Shown here piece by piece: positions 9,475 to 18,629 of a stretch of 64,000 nucleotides of DNA. A model generated the notes under the pieces. The model was not told where the DNA came from. It saw only the letters and a list, made by a program, of their open reading frames with translations, and ran no database searches. Position 1 is the first letter of the stretch. Each line of letters starts with the position of its first letter. Location of the stretch: positions 1 to 64,000 of the forward strand of contig JAPLOA010000076.1 in assembly GCA_026400835.1 (NCBI GenBank), in the 5' to 3' direction. The translations under genes were made by a program, and so were the position numbers. Source of the DNA: Planctomycetales bacterium. GTDB taxonomy: Bacteria; Planctomycetota; Planctomycetia; Planctomycetales; Planctomycetaceae.

Positions 9475-9503
9475 AGGCCCCTGAGAATACTCTCTGGGGC
9501 CTT
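9475..9503 (-). terminator. rho-independent terminator between convergent genes
   Basis: The arms AAGGCCCC and GGGGCCTT pair, with further pairing inside (GAGA with TCTC around ATAC). On the minus strand the stem is followed by a run of T, so it best serves the exported protein gene ending at 9524. On the plus strand the T tract is only two bases, but the stem could still help end mog transcription. Confidence 0.75.
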
Positions 9504-9523
9504 AACTTGAAATACAAATGTCA

Positions 9524-10774
9524 TCAGTTTGAAGGGCTCGCCGCACTGCTATTTTGTCCCGCGAGATAGCCAGCTCCAGCGCCAATCGCACCACCAAGAA
9601 GTGCACCGAGGCCGCCACCGCCTCCTCCGCCAGCACCACCACCGGCCCCGCCTCCGGCACCACCACCTGCTCCCGGAGTTCCCGGAGGAGCCCCCGGAGG
9701 CGTTGTCCCCGGAGTTACGCTGCCGCCGGTCAGAGGCCCCGAGTTCGTGCTATTGAAGTTGCCTGCGTTTGCCGGGGCAACATTCATTTCAAGCGAGGCC
9801 ATCACAGCAACAGTTCGGTATTGTGAAGAACCAGCCTGAGCGACCTCCTGCTCCGCCCCAATAATCTCGATACCCAGCGCAAAAGTGCCGTCCTTGCCGA
9901 CCCCGACAACGCTATGAGCCCCTGACGATAGGCCAGCGACAAGAAACTCACCGCTGTTCTCAACTTCAGCCTTTCCAACGATCTTGCCTTCCTGAACAAA
10001 GTAGATCGTCAGGTCAAGCACTTCACGAATCCGTCCCGTACGCTCGTCAAGCAGGTTAATCACACCCCGTAGTCGACCATCCTTCTGCAACTGAACCCGG
10101 TGGCCAGCTACCGAAGTAGAGACATCGCCTTCGCCAAGTGGGAATTTCTGATCCTCATCATTCGCAGCTTTACCGAAGCGAAGATCAGCCTTAGGAAGCT
10201 TCGCACTGATCAACTGCCTGACAACTGCAAGGTCGGAGCCCGAGACTACAGCAGAGTCAACATCGATCTCATTCGTCGCGGGATGCTTTTCATCAGACTC
10301 AACGAGGTTAATGCCGTAAAGCATAAAGCTGCTATCGCCATACGCCAATAAAGCGGCGACGCCTGGCTTCAAACCACGGATCTGAAAGTTTCCCTTCTCA
10401 TCCGTGGTTGCTTTGCCCGTTTCAGCCCCATCCTGAATCACTTTCACTGTAATTCCCGAGGCCACAGTGGACTCTGCACCGGAGGCAATTGTGGACAATT
10501 TCCCCGAAAAAGCCCCTGAAGCATCGAGAACAACGTCATGACTTCGTGAGTGAATTACCTGATCTGGAGCCAAAGGCTGGTTAATCGACCTGGCAACATC
10601 CTCAACAACAGTTTCCGCATTAGTTGGATTCTTCACGTTCGGCAGAACGTCCTCAGCCCCGACCGGAGTTTCTTGCTGTGATGATGCAGAAAGCGAGACA
10701 TACATCGAACCAGCAGTCACAGACGCGGCTAATCCAACCAGTGCAATGCCGGAGAAAAACTGATTAGACTTCAT
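9524..10774 (-). CDS. exported protein with Ig-like/Cna-B-type repeats and Gly-rich tail
   Basis: A 416-residue protein with a signal sequence (MKSNQFFSGIALVGLAASVT, then AGSMYVSLSASSQ). The middle reads like two carboxypeptidase-regulatory or Cna-B-like beta domains: GITVKVIQDGAETGKATTDE followed by GNFQIRGLKPG near 120-150, and a second instance with NLLDERTGRIREVLDL and GEFLVAGLSSGAHSVVGVGK. The last 70 residues are Pro/Gly-rich, with GAGGGAGGGAGGG, and end in a glycine-zipper-like hydrophobic run (GALLGGAIGAGAGYLAG) that could insert in a membrane. I do not know its function; a cell-envelope structural role is the simplest guess. The gene ends 20 bp from a strong terminator. Confidence 0.8.
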   Translation of the reverse strand: MKSNQFFSGIALVGLAASVTAGSMYVSLSASSQQETPVGAEDVLPNVKNPTNAETVVEDVARSINQPLAPDQVIHSRSHDVVLDASGAFSGKLSTIASGAESTVASGITVKVIQDGAETGKATTDEKGNFQIRGLKPGVAALLAYGDSSFMLYGINLVESDEKHPATNEIDVDSAVVSGSDLAVVRQLISAKLPKADLRFGKAANDEDQKFPLGEGDVSTSVAGHRVQLQKDGRLRGVINLLDERTGRIREVLDLTIYFVQEGKIVGKAEVENSGEFLVAGLSSGAHSVVGVGKDGTFALGIEIIGAEQEVAQAGSSQYRTVAVMASLEMNVAPANAGNFNSTNSGPLTGGSVTPGTTPPGAPPGTPGAGGGAGGGAGGGAGGGGGGGLGALLGGAIGAGAGYLAGQNSSAASPSN

Positions 10775-11003
10775 CTGACGATTTCCCTTTCTCGGGGACT
10801 ATCATGCGACAGTAAACATAAGGATCTGCGGGAGGAAACCCTCGGGCTTCGACCCTGTACTCGATCCTTCACCCAGAATTATGCCGGGGCCGCCCAAGTC
10901 AACGCAACTCAGAATCCGGATAATTCGTCGGATCTGAATAAAGCCACTCAATTCCCCAAACTGACCAAATCGACACCCAAAATCCAACGAAAGCCCGGAA
11001 ATT

Positions 11004-11786
11004 GTGACCACCACTCGAGTTACCACATGGAACGTCAATGGATTGCGTGCGGCTATTCGAAAAGGATTCCAAAGACACTTGGACGAGATCAATCCTGACG
11101 TGTTACTGCTGCAGGAGGTCAGAGCTCGACCAGAGCAGTTGCCCAAGGAGTTTCAGAGTCCCGACGGATGGCATGTCATCTGGAATCCTGCCGAGAAACC
11201 GGGCTACTCCGGAACAGCCATTTGGTCTCGCCAACCGATTCAAACGCATCAGCTGGGACTATCGCCATCCACCCCTGACTCTGAGGGACGGCTAATCGAA
11301 GCCGAAATCAACGGACTCCGCATCGCATCTGTTTATCTCCCGTCCGGCTCGTCCAGCCCGGAACGGCAAGCAGTCAAGAATGAATGGTTAAACCAATTCA
11401 TAACCTGGTCATCAAAAAGAACTGAACAAAAGCCCACTTTTTTTGGCGGCGACATCAATATTGCACACACCGAGAAAGACATTTTCTACGCAAAAGCTAA
11501 TGAGCAAACATCTGGTTTCCTGCCGCATGAAAGAGACTGGTTCGGCGGTTTGCTGAAATCCGGCTGGCACGATCTCGTTCGAGAACACCATGGCGACGTT
11601 CAGGGCCCGTACTCCTGGTGGTCAAATCGAGGCAAAGCCCGTGAACTGGACCGAGGCTGGCGAATTGACTATCTGCTTTGCAACAAGTCTGCCAGAAGTT
11701 TTTTTGAGTCCGCCATGATTCATCGAGAGGCTGGTCTTGAAGTGAGTGACCATGCACCCGTTTCGATCGATATTCGAATTCCCTGA
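11004..11786 (+). CDS. xthA: exodeoxyribonuclease III
   Basis: A 260-residue AP endonuclease/3'-5' exonuclease of the exonuclease III family, acting in base excision repair. The start is GTG (11004), giving MTTTRVTTWNVNGLRAAIRK. All catalytic blocks are present: Asn10 in WNVNG, the metal ligand Glu38 in LLLQEVR, Asp150/Asn152 in GGDINIAH, and the Asp249-His250 pair in SDHAPVSID. The substrate loop WSNRGKARELDRGWRIDYLL is also typical. Length is normal. It stands alone, between the divergent exported-protein gene and ileS. Confidence 0.95.
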   Translation: MTTTRVTTWNVNGLRAAIRKGFQRHLDEINPDVLLLQEVRARPEQLPKEFQSPDGWHVIWNPAEKPGYSGTAIWSRQPIQTHQLGLSPSTPDSEGRLIEAEINGLRIASVYLPSGSSSPERQAVKNEWLNQFITWSSKRTEQKPTFFGGDINIAHTEKDIFYAKANEQTSGFLPHERDWFGGLLKSGWHDLVREHHGDVQGPYSWWSNRGKARELDRGWRIDYLLCNKSARSFFESAMIHREAGLEVSDHAPVSIDIRIP

Positions 11787-12043
11787 GAAACCCGACACTT
11801 GATTTCTTATCGAGCTCGATCAAAGGGAGTAATACTTAACCTAACTCGAAGGCAGCAGGATGTCTCCAAATTATTCCGGACACCCCCAAACAAACACCTC
11901 CTTTGCAAACGGTGACGGCCTTAATTTGCTGGTCACAGGATCGTACGAAAGCCCTGAACCTCCTAAAATTCATTTCCAGGCGATGGGCTAGACGGCCCGT
12001 CCGGCACTTCCCTTTTTGATTCCCAGAAGCCACGTTTAGACTC

Positions 12044-15000
12044 ATGTTTCAACCCGTTTCAGACAGCAATTTTGTTACTGGCGAACATTCAGTTTTGAAG
12101 TTTTGGGAGATCCAACAGATCTTTCGCCAACTTCGGCAGAAGAATGCCGGCCGCAAGCGATGGAGTTTTCTTGACGGGCCGATCACAGCGAACAACCCGA
12201 TGGGAGTTCATCACGCCTGGGGCCGCACGTACAAAGATACCTATCAACGTTTTTTTGCGATGACCGGACACGATCTGCGATATCAGAACGGGTTTGACTG
12301 TCAGGGTCTGTGGGTTGAAGTGGAAGTGGAAAAACAGCTTGGCTTGGGGACCAGGACCGCAGTTCACGAATTCGGCATCGATAACTTCGTCAATGAATGC
12401 AAGCGACGAGTTCTCCGGTTCGCGGCTCGCCAGACCGAACAGTCGCAACGACTTGGCTACTGGATGGACTGGGACAATCCGACCCAGCTCCGACAATTGG
12501 CTGCACATTTAGGCACTGACGCAGAATTCACAATTACAACTCCGAGCGGCAGGACGGAAACGGCGAAGGCTCATCAACTGGTTGAGAAGCTGGGCAACCA
12601 GGAATGGGGCGGAAGCTATTTCACATTCAGCACTGAGAACAACGAAACAATCTGGACCTTTCTGAAGAAGTGCTTCGTACGTGGTAAGATCTATCAGGGT
12701 CACGACGTCATGCCCTGGTCCGGCCGCGGCGGCAGTGCATATTCGCAGATGGAAATTGCTGAAGGTCGCAAGCTGACCACTCACAAGAGCGTGTTTGTGA
12801 GGTTTCCATTACAAGATCGTGAAAACGAATACCTACTCGTCTGGACCACAACCCCATGGACACTCACCAGCAATGTCGCCTGCGCGGTGAATCCGGATTT
12901 GGACTACATCAAGCTCCAGACTAAGCGCGACAACGCGATCTATTACTTCGCCGAGGACAACCTGAACTTTCAGCGACTGTCGACCGAATTCAAAGACGGG
13001 TTCGGTCGACCAGAATGGAAGTGGCCGGAAGGCGTCCCGAAGCTGAAAACGCTGGCTCAGATCTTCAAAGAACAAGGCGGCTTCGAAGAACTCAGCACGC
13101 TCAAGGGCGCCGGGATGGTCGGCTGGAAATATGACGGGCCATTTGATGAACTGCCGGCCCAGCAAATGGATGGTGGGTGCCCTGTTGATGAGAGCAACCT
13201 TGGCAAATGCGGAAAGTCATGGCACAAAGTCATCGACGGCGGCCGCGATTCGCGCGGCAACGCGCACGTTGTTGCGGGTGAAGGCACCGGCATTGTTCAT
13301 ATGGCTCCCGGCTGTGGTGACATTGACCATAAAATCGGCGTGTCTGTCGGCATGCCAGTCATTGCGCCGCTGAAAGATGATGGCACGTACTCCGCTGAGT
13401 TCGGTGAGTTCGCGGGGCTTGAAGCGATCTCCCCAAAGACGGCTGAGTTGGTCTTCGAGAAGCTCAAGGCCAAGGGAATGCTGGTTGCCGTTGAAACGTA
13501 TCCGCATATCTATCCGCATTGCTGGCGAACGGGTGATGAACTGGTCTTTCGATTGGTTGACGAATGGTTCATCAATATGGACTGGCGTGAAGAGATCAAA
13601 GATGTGACGCGCCAGATCAAATGGTTGCCGGACAGCATCGATGGACAGGAACGCGAGATCGACTGGTTGACCAACATGGGCGACTGGATGATTTCCAAGA
13701 AGCGTTTCTGGGGACTTGCTCTGCCGATCTGGGTGAATGAGCTGGATCCGTCAGACTTCGAAGTGATCGGTTCGCTTGCGGAGCTCAAAGAACGCTGCGT
13801 CGAAGGCTGGGGAGATTTCGAAGGCAACACGCCGCATCGTCCGTGGATCGATGGAGTCATCATCGAAAGCCAAACGCCCGGCAAAGAAGGCCAGAGAATG
13901 CGCCGCGTTCCGGACGTGGGCAACCCATGGCTCGACGCAGGCATCGTGCCGTTCAGTACGATGGGCTACAACACGAACCGTGAAGAATGGCAGAAGTGGT
14001 ATCCGGCCGATCTGGTCACCGAGTGCTTTCCGGGCCAGTTCCGCAACTGGTTCTATTCGATGTTGTCGCTGTCGACGATGATGCGCTATGACGAAGCCGA
14101 CAACGCGGAAGACAAAAAGCCGTTCCGCACTCTGCTTGGTCACCGACTTGTTCAGAACGAACAAGGCAAGCCAATGCACAAATCCGACGGCACGGCGATT
14201 TGGTTTGAAGAAGCCGCCGAACAGCTCGGCGTCGACACCATGCGATGGATGTATCTGGCTCAGAACCCGGCTCAGGACCTGCGATTTGGAACTCGTCACG
14301 GCGACAAACCCGTGACACTTCAAACACCGGAAGGGCCAATCGACAAGACGCTGGAGGGGGTTGCAACCTGTACAGTGACGAGCGGTCCGGCTGATGAGAC
14401 TCGCCGACAGATCCTGATCCCATTGTGGAATTGCTACAAGTTCTTCGTGGACTACGCGATCGCTGATGGTTTCGTGCCGAGCGATGAATTGCGCTGGCGA
14501 GCGGCAGGGCATCAGCCCTCCGAGCAATCTGCCAGCGCGAACTCGGAGGGCTCACGCCCTGCCGCTCGCCTTGAAAACTACCAGGAGATCGATCGTTGGA
14601 TTCTGTCCAACCTGCAATCGCTGATCGACGTCGCTCATCGTGAAATGTCGAACTATAACGCCCCGGCGTTCTGTGCCGCCGCTGCTGGCTTTATTGACGA
14701 TCTCAGCAACTGGTATATCCGCCGCAATCGTCGTCGTTTCTGGCGATCCAAAGACGCCAGCGATTCAGACAAGAATGCAGCGTACGAAACGCTCTATGAA
14801 GTGCTCGTCACATTGTGCCGATTGCTGGCCCCGAGCATTCCGTTTCTGACGGAGCGGATGTATCAGAACCTGGTGCTTGGCAGTCAGCCGCAGGACGATA
14901 GCCCACGGGTTTCAACCAACGCACAGACACCGGCGGCTAGCGCCGTGGCGCTCACAGAACTCCCCTCTTCCGTCCATCTTTGCGACTACCCAACCGCCGA

Positions 15001-15769
15001 CACATCGCTGCTCGACGCGGATCTCAACCTGCGCATGGCATCAGCTCAGAAGGTGGTGAGACTCGGGCATAAGTTGCGGGAGGAATCGAACCTGCGAGTT
15101 CGTCAGCCGCTGGCGGAGTTGCGGTTTGCATCGTCCAATGCAGACACGGCCGCAGCGATTGAAAAGCTGGGCGACGTGATCGGTGAAGAGCTGAACATTC
15201 AAAAAGTGATTCGTCAGGACAACCTCGATTCGCTCGTCAAATACGCCTACAAGCCGAACCTGAAAACGCTCGGACCGAAGTACGGCAAGCTTCTGAATGC
15301 TCTGCGAACCAAACTGCCGGAACTCGGTGACGCCGTTCTGGCTCCGCTGCGTCGCGGCCAGAATCTGACGGTGGAACTGGAAGGCCAGTCGGTTGATCTG
15401 ACTCCGGAAGATGTTCTGGTCGGTACAGAGCAAGCCGCCGAATGGGTGTGTTCCGACGACGCAGGCATTCAAGTTGCGATCAGCACAGTGCTCACCCCGG
15501 AACTAATCCGCGAGGGCATGTCACGCGACTTCGTGCGTCAGGTCCAGCAACTTCGCAAAGACGCTGATCTCAACATCACTGATCGCATCCACATTCATTA
15601 TCACTCAGAAGACAAAACGGTCCAGGCGATGGTTGCTGAATGGGGCAGCTACATCAAGGGAGAAACACTGGCAGATCGTATTGAATTTGAGGCCTCGGCT
15701 GATGCCGTGATCAAGTCTGTGTCGGTGGGCGAGGCCAGTGCTAAAATCTGGATCGTAAGTCTCGTATAA
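12044..15769 (+). CDS. ileS: isoleucyl-tRNA synthetase, divergent type with repeat insertions
   Basis: A 1241-residue class I aminoacyl-tRNA synthetase that charges tRNA-Ile and edits valine. The HIGH motif is replaced by HHAWGR in [19 protein letters not shown] (about residue 55). The editing domain contains [20 protein letters not shown], and [19 protein letters not shown] follows. The KMSKS loop reads [14 protein letters not shown] (about residue 710) instead of KMSKS. The C-terminus resembles the anticodon-binding domain, with no visible zinc-finger cysteines. Two GC-rich palindromic repeats are translated in frame, at about residues 818-843 and 962-971. The length is above the common 930-1100. 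Assignment as IleS rather than ValS or LeuS rests on overall resemblance and on the ligand-binding blocks. Confidence 0.92.
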   Translation: MFQPVSDSNFVTGEHSVLKFWEIQQIFRQLRQKNAGRKRWSFLDGPITANNPMGVHHAWGRTYKDTYQRFFAMTGHDLRYQNGFDCQGLWVEVEVEKQLGLGTRTAVHEFGIDNFVNECKRRVLRFAARQTEQSQRLGYWMDWDNPTQLRQLAAHLGTDAEFTITTPSGRTETAKAHQLVEKLGNQEWGGSYFTFSTENNETIWTFLKKCFVRGKIYQGHDVMPWSGRGGSAYSQMEIAEGRKLTTHKSVFVRFPLQDRENEYLLVWTTTPWTLTSNVACAVNPDLDYIKLQTKRDNAIYYFAEDNLNFQRLSTEFKDGFGRPEWKWPEGVPKLKTLAQIFKEQGGFEELSTLKGAGMVGWKYDGPFDELPAQQMDGGCPVDESNLGKCGKSWHKVIDGGRDSRGNAHVVAGEGTGIVHMAPGCGDIDHKIGVSVGMPVIAPLKDDGTYSAEFGEFAGLEAISPKTAELVFEKLKAKGMLVAVETYPHIYPHCWRTGDELVFRLVDEWFINMDWREEIKDVTRQIKWLPDSIDGQEREIDWLTNMGDWMISKKRFWGLALPIWVNELDPSDFEVIGSLAELKERCVEGWGDFEGNTPHRPWIDGVIIESQTPGKEGQRMRRVPDVGNPWLDAGIVPFSTMGYNTNREEWQKWYPADLVTECFPGQFRNWFYSMLSLSTMMRYDEADNAEDKKPFRTLLGHRLVQNEQGKPMHKSDGTAIWFEEAAEQLGVDTMRWMYLAQNPAQDLRFGTRHGDKPVTLQTPEGPIDKTLEGVATCTVTSGPADETRRQILIPLWNCYKFFVDYAIADGFVPSDELRWRAAGHQPSEQSASANSEGSRPAARLENYQEIDRWILSNLQSLIDVAHREMSNYNAPAFCAAAAGFIDDLSNWYIRRNRRRFWRSKDASDSDKNAAYETLYEVLVTLCRLLAPSIPFLTERMYQNLVLGSQPQDDSPRVSTNAQTPAASAVALTELPSSVHLCDYPTADTSLLDADLNLRMASAQKVVRLGHKLREESNLRVRQPLAELRFASSNADTAAAIEKLGDVIGEELNIQKVIRQDNLDSLVKYAYKPNLKTLGPKYGKLLNALRTKLPELGDAVLAPLRRGQNLTVELEGQSVDLTPEDVLVGTEQAAEWVCSDDAGIQVAISTVLTPELIREGMSRDFVRQVQQLRKDADLNITDRIHIHYHSEDKTVQAMVAEWGSYIKGETLADRIEFEASADAVIKSVSVGEASAKIWIVSLV
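14496..14570. repeat. 75-bp palindromic repeat translated inside ileS
   Basis: A 29-base left arm (14496-14524) starting GGCGAGCGGCAGGGCATCAG pairs with a right arm (14542-14570) at 27 of 29 positions around a 17-base loop. The element is exactly 25 codons long and keeps the frame, adding a polar stretch ([20 protein letters not shown]) between the catalytic core and a normal-looking helix ([15 protein letters not shown]). The structure is that of a REP/REPIN-type or Rickettsia-palindrome-type element captured in a coding region. Confidence 0.85.
14929..14955. repeat. second GC-rich palindromic motif inside ileS
   Basis: The sequence ACCGGCGGCTAGCGCCGTGG followed by CGCTCAC contains overlapping palindromes, including AGCGCC-GT-GGCGCT. 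It is translated in frame as TPAASAVAL, in a linker without clear homology between two conserved helices. CCCACGGGTTTCAACC about 25 bases upstream may belong to the same inserted block (about 14895-14960). Confidence 0.5.
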
Positions 15770-15784
15770 TGCAGGGAAATTCTT

Positions 15785-16249
15785 GTGATCATTATTGCCG
15801 AATTGATCGCCCTGGTGACAGCGTTGAGGAATGCCAATTTGCCTTTTGCTGTTTGCGGCGGGCTTGCGATGGCGATTCACGGACATCCGCGAGCAACGCA
15901 GGATATTGACATACTCATTCGGGAAGAGAATCTGAACGAAGTACTTGAAGTTGCAAAGGCTGTCGGCTTCTGGATTCCAAGCGGCAAGATGCCGTTTAAG
16001 GCGAAGACTCCACTTGCTATGGAGATCTACCGCGTCTCAAAGGCGGTCGGTGAAAAACTAATACCGTTGGACCTGATGCTTGTTTCACCCGCGCTGGAGG
16101 AAGTCTGGAACGGACGCATAAGCGGCCAGATTGGTGATGTGGATTGCACAGTTGTTTCCACCGACGGTCTCATTCGAATGAAAGAGATTGCCGCACGGAC
16201 ACAGGATCTTGCTGACATCGAAAAACTGCGAGCGGGGAACGCGACGTGA
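15785..16249 (+). CDS. nucleotidyltransferase-fold protein (AbiEii/MNT-like)
   Basis: A 154-residue protein starting at GTG, with AGGGA about 8 bases upstream. It carries the minimal nucleotidyltransferase signature: CGGLAMAIHGHPRATQDIDI (G-G, then D-x-D metal ligands near residues 40-42), a helix, and a later beta strand KLIPLDLMLVS supplying the third acid. Similar small proteins occur as the nucleotidyltransferase half of type IV AbiE-like or MNT/HEPN toxin-antitoxin modules, and as uncharacterised stand-alone proteins. It lies 15 bp after ileS and overlaps the next gene by four bases (GTGA), so the two form a unit and may be transcribed with ileS. Confidence 0.75.
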   Translation: MIIIAELIALVTALRNANLPFAVCGGLAMAIHGHPRATQDIDILIREENLNEVLEVAKAVGFWIPSGKMPFKAKTPLAMEIYRVSKAVGEKLIPLDLMLVSPALEEVWNGRISGQIGDVDCTVVSTDGLIRMKEIAARTQDLADIEKLRAGNAT

Positions 16250-16470
16250 GTGAAATCAGGCAATTTCCACCCGGTTCGAAAGGCGTTGACATGTCTGGGG
16301 ATGCCGTTCTGAAGCGGCTCATGATGGTCGGTGAACTCAATGAACTTTGTTGGTTTCTCGGCAGTTCACACCTCGCAAAGAAAGCCGCCGAGCAGGCCGG
16401 ACGTGCATGGCGAACACCATGGCTCCTGGTGGCGTCAGAATATCGCGACGGGGAGCCAATAGGTGAATGA
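16246..16470 (+). CDS. small partner of the nucleotidyltransferase, unknown
   Basis: A 74-residue ORF starting at GTG and overlapping the nucleotidyltransferase stop by 4 bp. The middle looks helical (MVGELNELCWFLGSSHLAKK), followed by the patch AWRTPWLLVASE. I do not recognise the family. The coupling suggests that the two proteins act together, as in toxin-antitoxin pairs, but it has neither an obvious HEPN motif (RxxxxH) nor a DNA-binding motif. It could equally be an accessory subunit. Confidence 0.55.
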   Translation: MSEIRQFPPGSKGVDMSGDAVLKRLMMVGELNELCWFLGSSHLAKKAAEQAGRAWRTPWLLVASEYRDGEPIGE

Positions 16471-16566
16471 GTTTAGCGCAAAGAAACCCGAACTACTACA
16501 GATTCAGGCCCTTTTATGCCCAGTTGAGCCACAGACGGGCTGTCACTCAGGAGCCCTGGTCGAGGT

Positions 16567-17376
16567 TCAATAGTTATAGCTCGGGTTATTCACGTCGAAG
16601 TCGCGATCAGAAAGTCGCACTTCCGGTTTGATTGACGTGAATGCATAGTCTTCCAGCATCGGCGGCTTTGCGTCCTTCTTCTTCGGAAAGCCAAACTGCT
16701 GAACTCGAACCGCCAGCCCTGATTTCTCGTCGATCCAAAGACGAGTCATGTGAAATTTGAACTGCTTCCGAGGCTGCGGATGGCTGCTTTCAATCACGCG
16801 ACACTTAGAGTCACCCACCTTCGCATCTTCAAAATACTTGACCTCCGTCTCCGCGTACTTCGTCTCTTCTTCCCACTGAAGCACAATCGACTCCAACATC
16901 TTCTTGAGCCCGGCCTTCGTGATTGGATAGCGATTCTCAGCCATCACACGAGAATCTTCGGGAGACAAAGTTAAGGTACCGATCAAAGCAGCGAGACCTG
17001 TTTCGTGGACCTGCAGCTTATTGTCATTCTTTCCGTCAACGAAGATGACCTCACGGCCTTCTGAAGGTTCCATAAAGTACATGTAGACGCTGAACGGTTC
17101 GTGGCGAACCTTCATCTTCATGGTCTGAGAAATCAATTCGTTTCCCACAACTTCCTTCTTCGAGAAAGTACACTCATACCCTCTCATCTCCTGTGCTTTA
17201 ACAAGACAGCTTTTGGCATGCCGCAATGCAGGCATCAGAGGATGCTCGGCGCCTGACGCTCGTTCATCGGCACACAAACCCTGATTTACGGCCAACTTAG
17301 CACCAGCCATGCACACTATCCCGGAGAAGCCACGTCGGGAGATTTTCTCACTAACATGATTCTGCTTGACTGACAT
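16567..17376 (-). CDS. DUF1571 exported protein
   Basis: A protein of about 269 residues, starting at the ATG giving MSVKQNHVSEKISRRGFSGI. The SRRGFSG plus hydrophobic stretch (IVCMAGAKLAVNQGL) looks like a Tat signal. The mature part matches the DUF1571 type common in Planctomycetota: CLVKAQEMRGYECTFSKKEV, VRHEPFSVYMYFMEPSEGRE, and WIDEKSGLAVRVQQFGFP. The fold is probably LolA/LolB-like, a periplasmic barrel, and such proteins are suspected of lipoprotein or hydrophobic-ligand handling, but none has an established role. The long upstream frame to 17502 is Cys- and Arg-rich and unlikely to be coding. Confidence 0.85.
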   Translation of the reverse strand: MSVKQNHVSEKISRRGFSGIVCMAGAKLAVNQGLCADERASGAEHPLMPALRHAKSCLVKAQEMRGYECTFSKKEVVGNELISQTMKMKVRHEPFSVYMYFMEPSEGREVIFVDGKNDNKLQVHETGLAALIGTLTLSPEDSRVMAENRYPITKAGLKKMLESIVLQWEEETKYAETEVKYFEDAKVGDSKCRVIESSHPQPRKQFKFHMTRLWIDEKSGLAVRVQQFGFPKKKDAKPPMLEDYAFTSIKPEVRLSDRDFDVNNPSYNY

Positions 17377-17795
17377 TCCGCATCTCCAAATCTTTTGCAG
17401 TGTGCAGCAACATCCATCGATCACGTGAGCCGTTCGAAAGGTCACCAGCGAATTTCGCCGGTTCCCGATATGCCGCAGTAATCCACGGGTTCCCACAATC
17501 ATACGTAACCTATTCTTCTCTCCATCGCTGATTTAAACCATATCGCATCATAAAAAATCAAACGCTGAATCCCTGTAAATTCAGTTTCCGGCTCGGAGCC
17601 TGAATATCTTCACGAGATGGTTCTGCACATGAAAAAACCTCTCGACGCCGACTCCGCAAACAACCAGTACTCACTGAACTACCATCCTGAGGGCAAACGA
17701 AAATTGGAATTGTGGTAACTCCCGTCGGCCGATAGACTCCGGCGGAAATTGCCCGATGGAGCGGCAATCCTATTTAAAAAAGACGGGATGCGGGA
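17377..17795. other. divergent intergenic region
   Basis: About 420 bp between the divergent DUF1571 gene and the acidic-protein gene. It must hold at least two promoters, but I cannot place them. I see only a short inverted repeat (GGCTCGGAGCC near 17592) and AT-rich patches, and no convincing gene. Confidence 0.4.
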
Positions 17796-18431
17796 ATGGA
17801 ATCCTCTCGCAGCGGACTACTTTCGACGCTGTTGATGACGTTACCACTAATCGTGGTCCCGGCCATGGCGTTGTTGCGCCCGCCAGGGCAGATGCCATCT
17901 GTCTCTACGATGCCGCTTGAAGCAACAGATGACTCTGCAGAGGAACTCCTTGATGAGTTCGATATTGTCGAGTCTGAATCTGAACCTAGAAAAACGCGTC
18001 CTGATCGCGCAACAGATGGTGCCAGCGAGGAATTCGACGAGCTATTTGATGAGTCTCCGTCCGCTAGTAATTCAAGATCGGCCGACGCGGACCGCCCATT
18101 GAAACGTGACTCCACAGAAGCCTTCGACAAAGACCTGTCAAATCCGTTCGACCTTGAGGAATCATCTGACGACTCACTCACAGGGCAGCAAACTCCGAAA
18201 ACGACCGGAGGTGCCGAGAGGATCGTTGAAGAACTGAACGTTAACGGAGCATTGCGAACAATGTGGTTTGAAGCTGGCTCAAGAACTCCCGTGGGGTTCG
18301 CAGCTTTCTTTCGTGGTCAGACTGAGTTGACCCGAATCCGATTCGAAGCCGTAGGGCAGTCACGTGAAGAATGTGCAAGAAATGTTCTGAATCAGGTTAG
18401 GCAGTGGCAGGCTGAACAGGCTGTGGAATAA
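17796..18431 (+). CDS. membrane-anchored acidic protein, unknown
   Basis: A 211-residue protein. The N-terminal hydrophobic segment (LLSTLLMTLPLIVVPAMALL) can act as an anchor or signal. Residues about 43-130 are highly acidic and Ser-rich (SAEELLDEFDIVESESEP, SEEFDELFDESPSASN) and are probably disordered. The last 70 residues form a small ordered domain (RTMWFEAGSRTPVGFAAFF, then GQSREECARNVLNQVRQWQ). No family recognised. The gene is followed by about 200 bp and then scpB on the same strand. Confidence 0.65.
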   Translation: MESSRSGLLSTLLMTLPLIVVPAMALLRPPGQMPSVSTMPLEATDDSAEELLDEFDIVESESEPRKTRPDRATDGASEEFDELFDESPSASNSRSADADRPLKRDSTEAFDKDLSNPFDLEESSDDSLTGQQTPKTTGGAERIVEELNVNGALRTMWFEAGSRTPVGFAAFFRGQTELTRIRFEAVGQSREECARNVLNQVRQWQAEQAVE

Positions 18432-18629
18432 CTATCTCGAGGTTTTCTGCAACGAGTTTCCCATGACCACTTAAAGTTTCTTCTGAGCTATCAGGTCCGA
18501 CATCTCTACACAGACCGGCGAATCTCGCATGCTCACTTTTCTCATTGCCAGGCTCCTCGTTTCTCTCTTCGAAACTGCACGCCGAAAACCCTGAGGAATT
18601 TTCGATTCCTTTGCCGACTCCTCTCAGCC

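Noticed and set aside
9590-9760. Short tandem-like repeats in the Gly/Pro-rich coding end
   Set aside because: They are explained by the repeated Gly and Pro codons of the exported protein, not by a DNA repeat array. No CRISPR-like spacing is seen.
11787-12043. Possible T-box or attenuator before ileS
   Set aside because: No T-box consensus or specifier structure was found. The weak hairpin GGGCTAGACGGCCC followed by a short T run (near 11986-12020) is not convincing.
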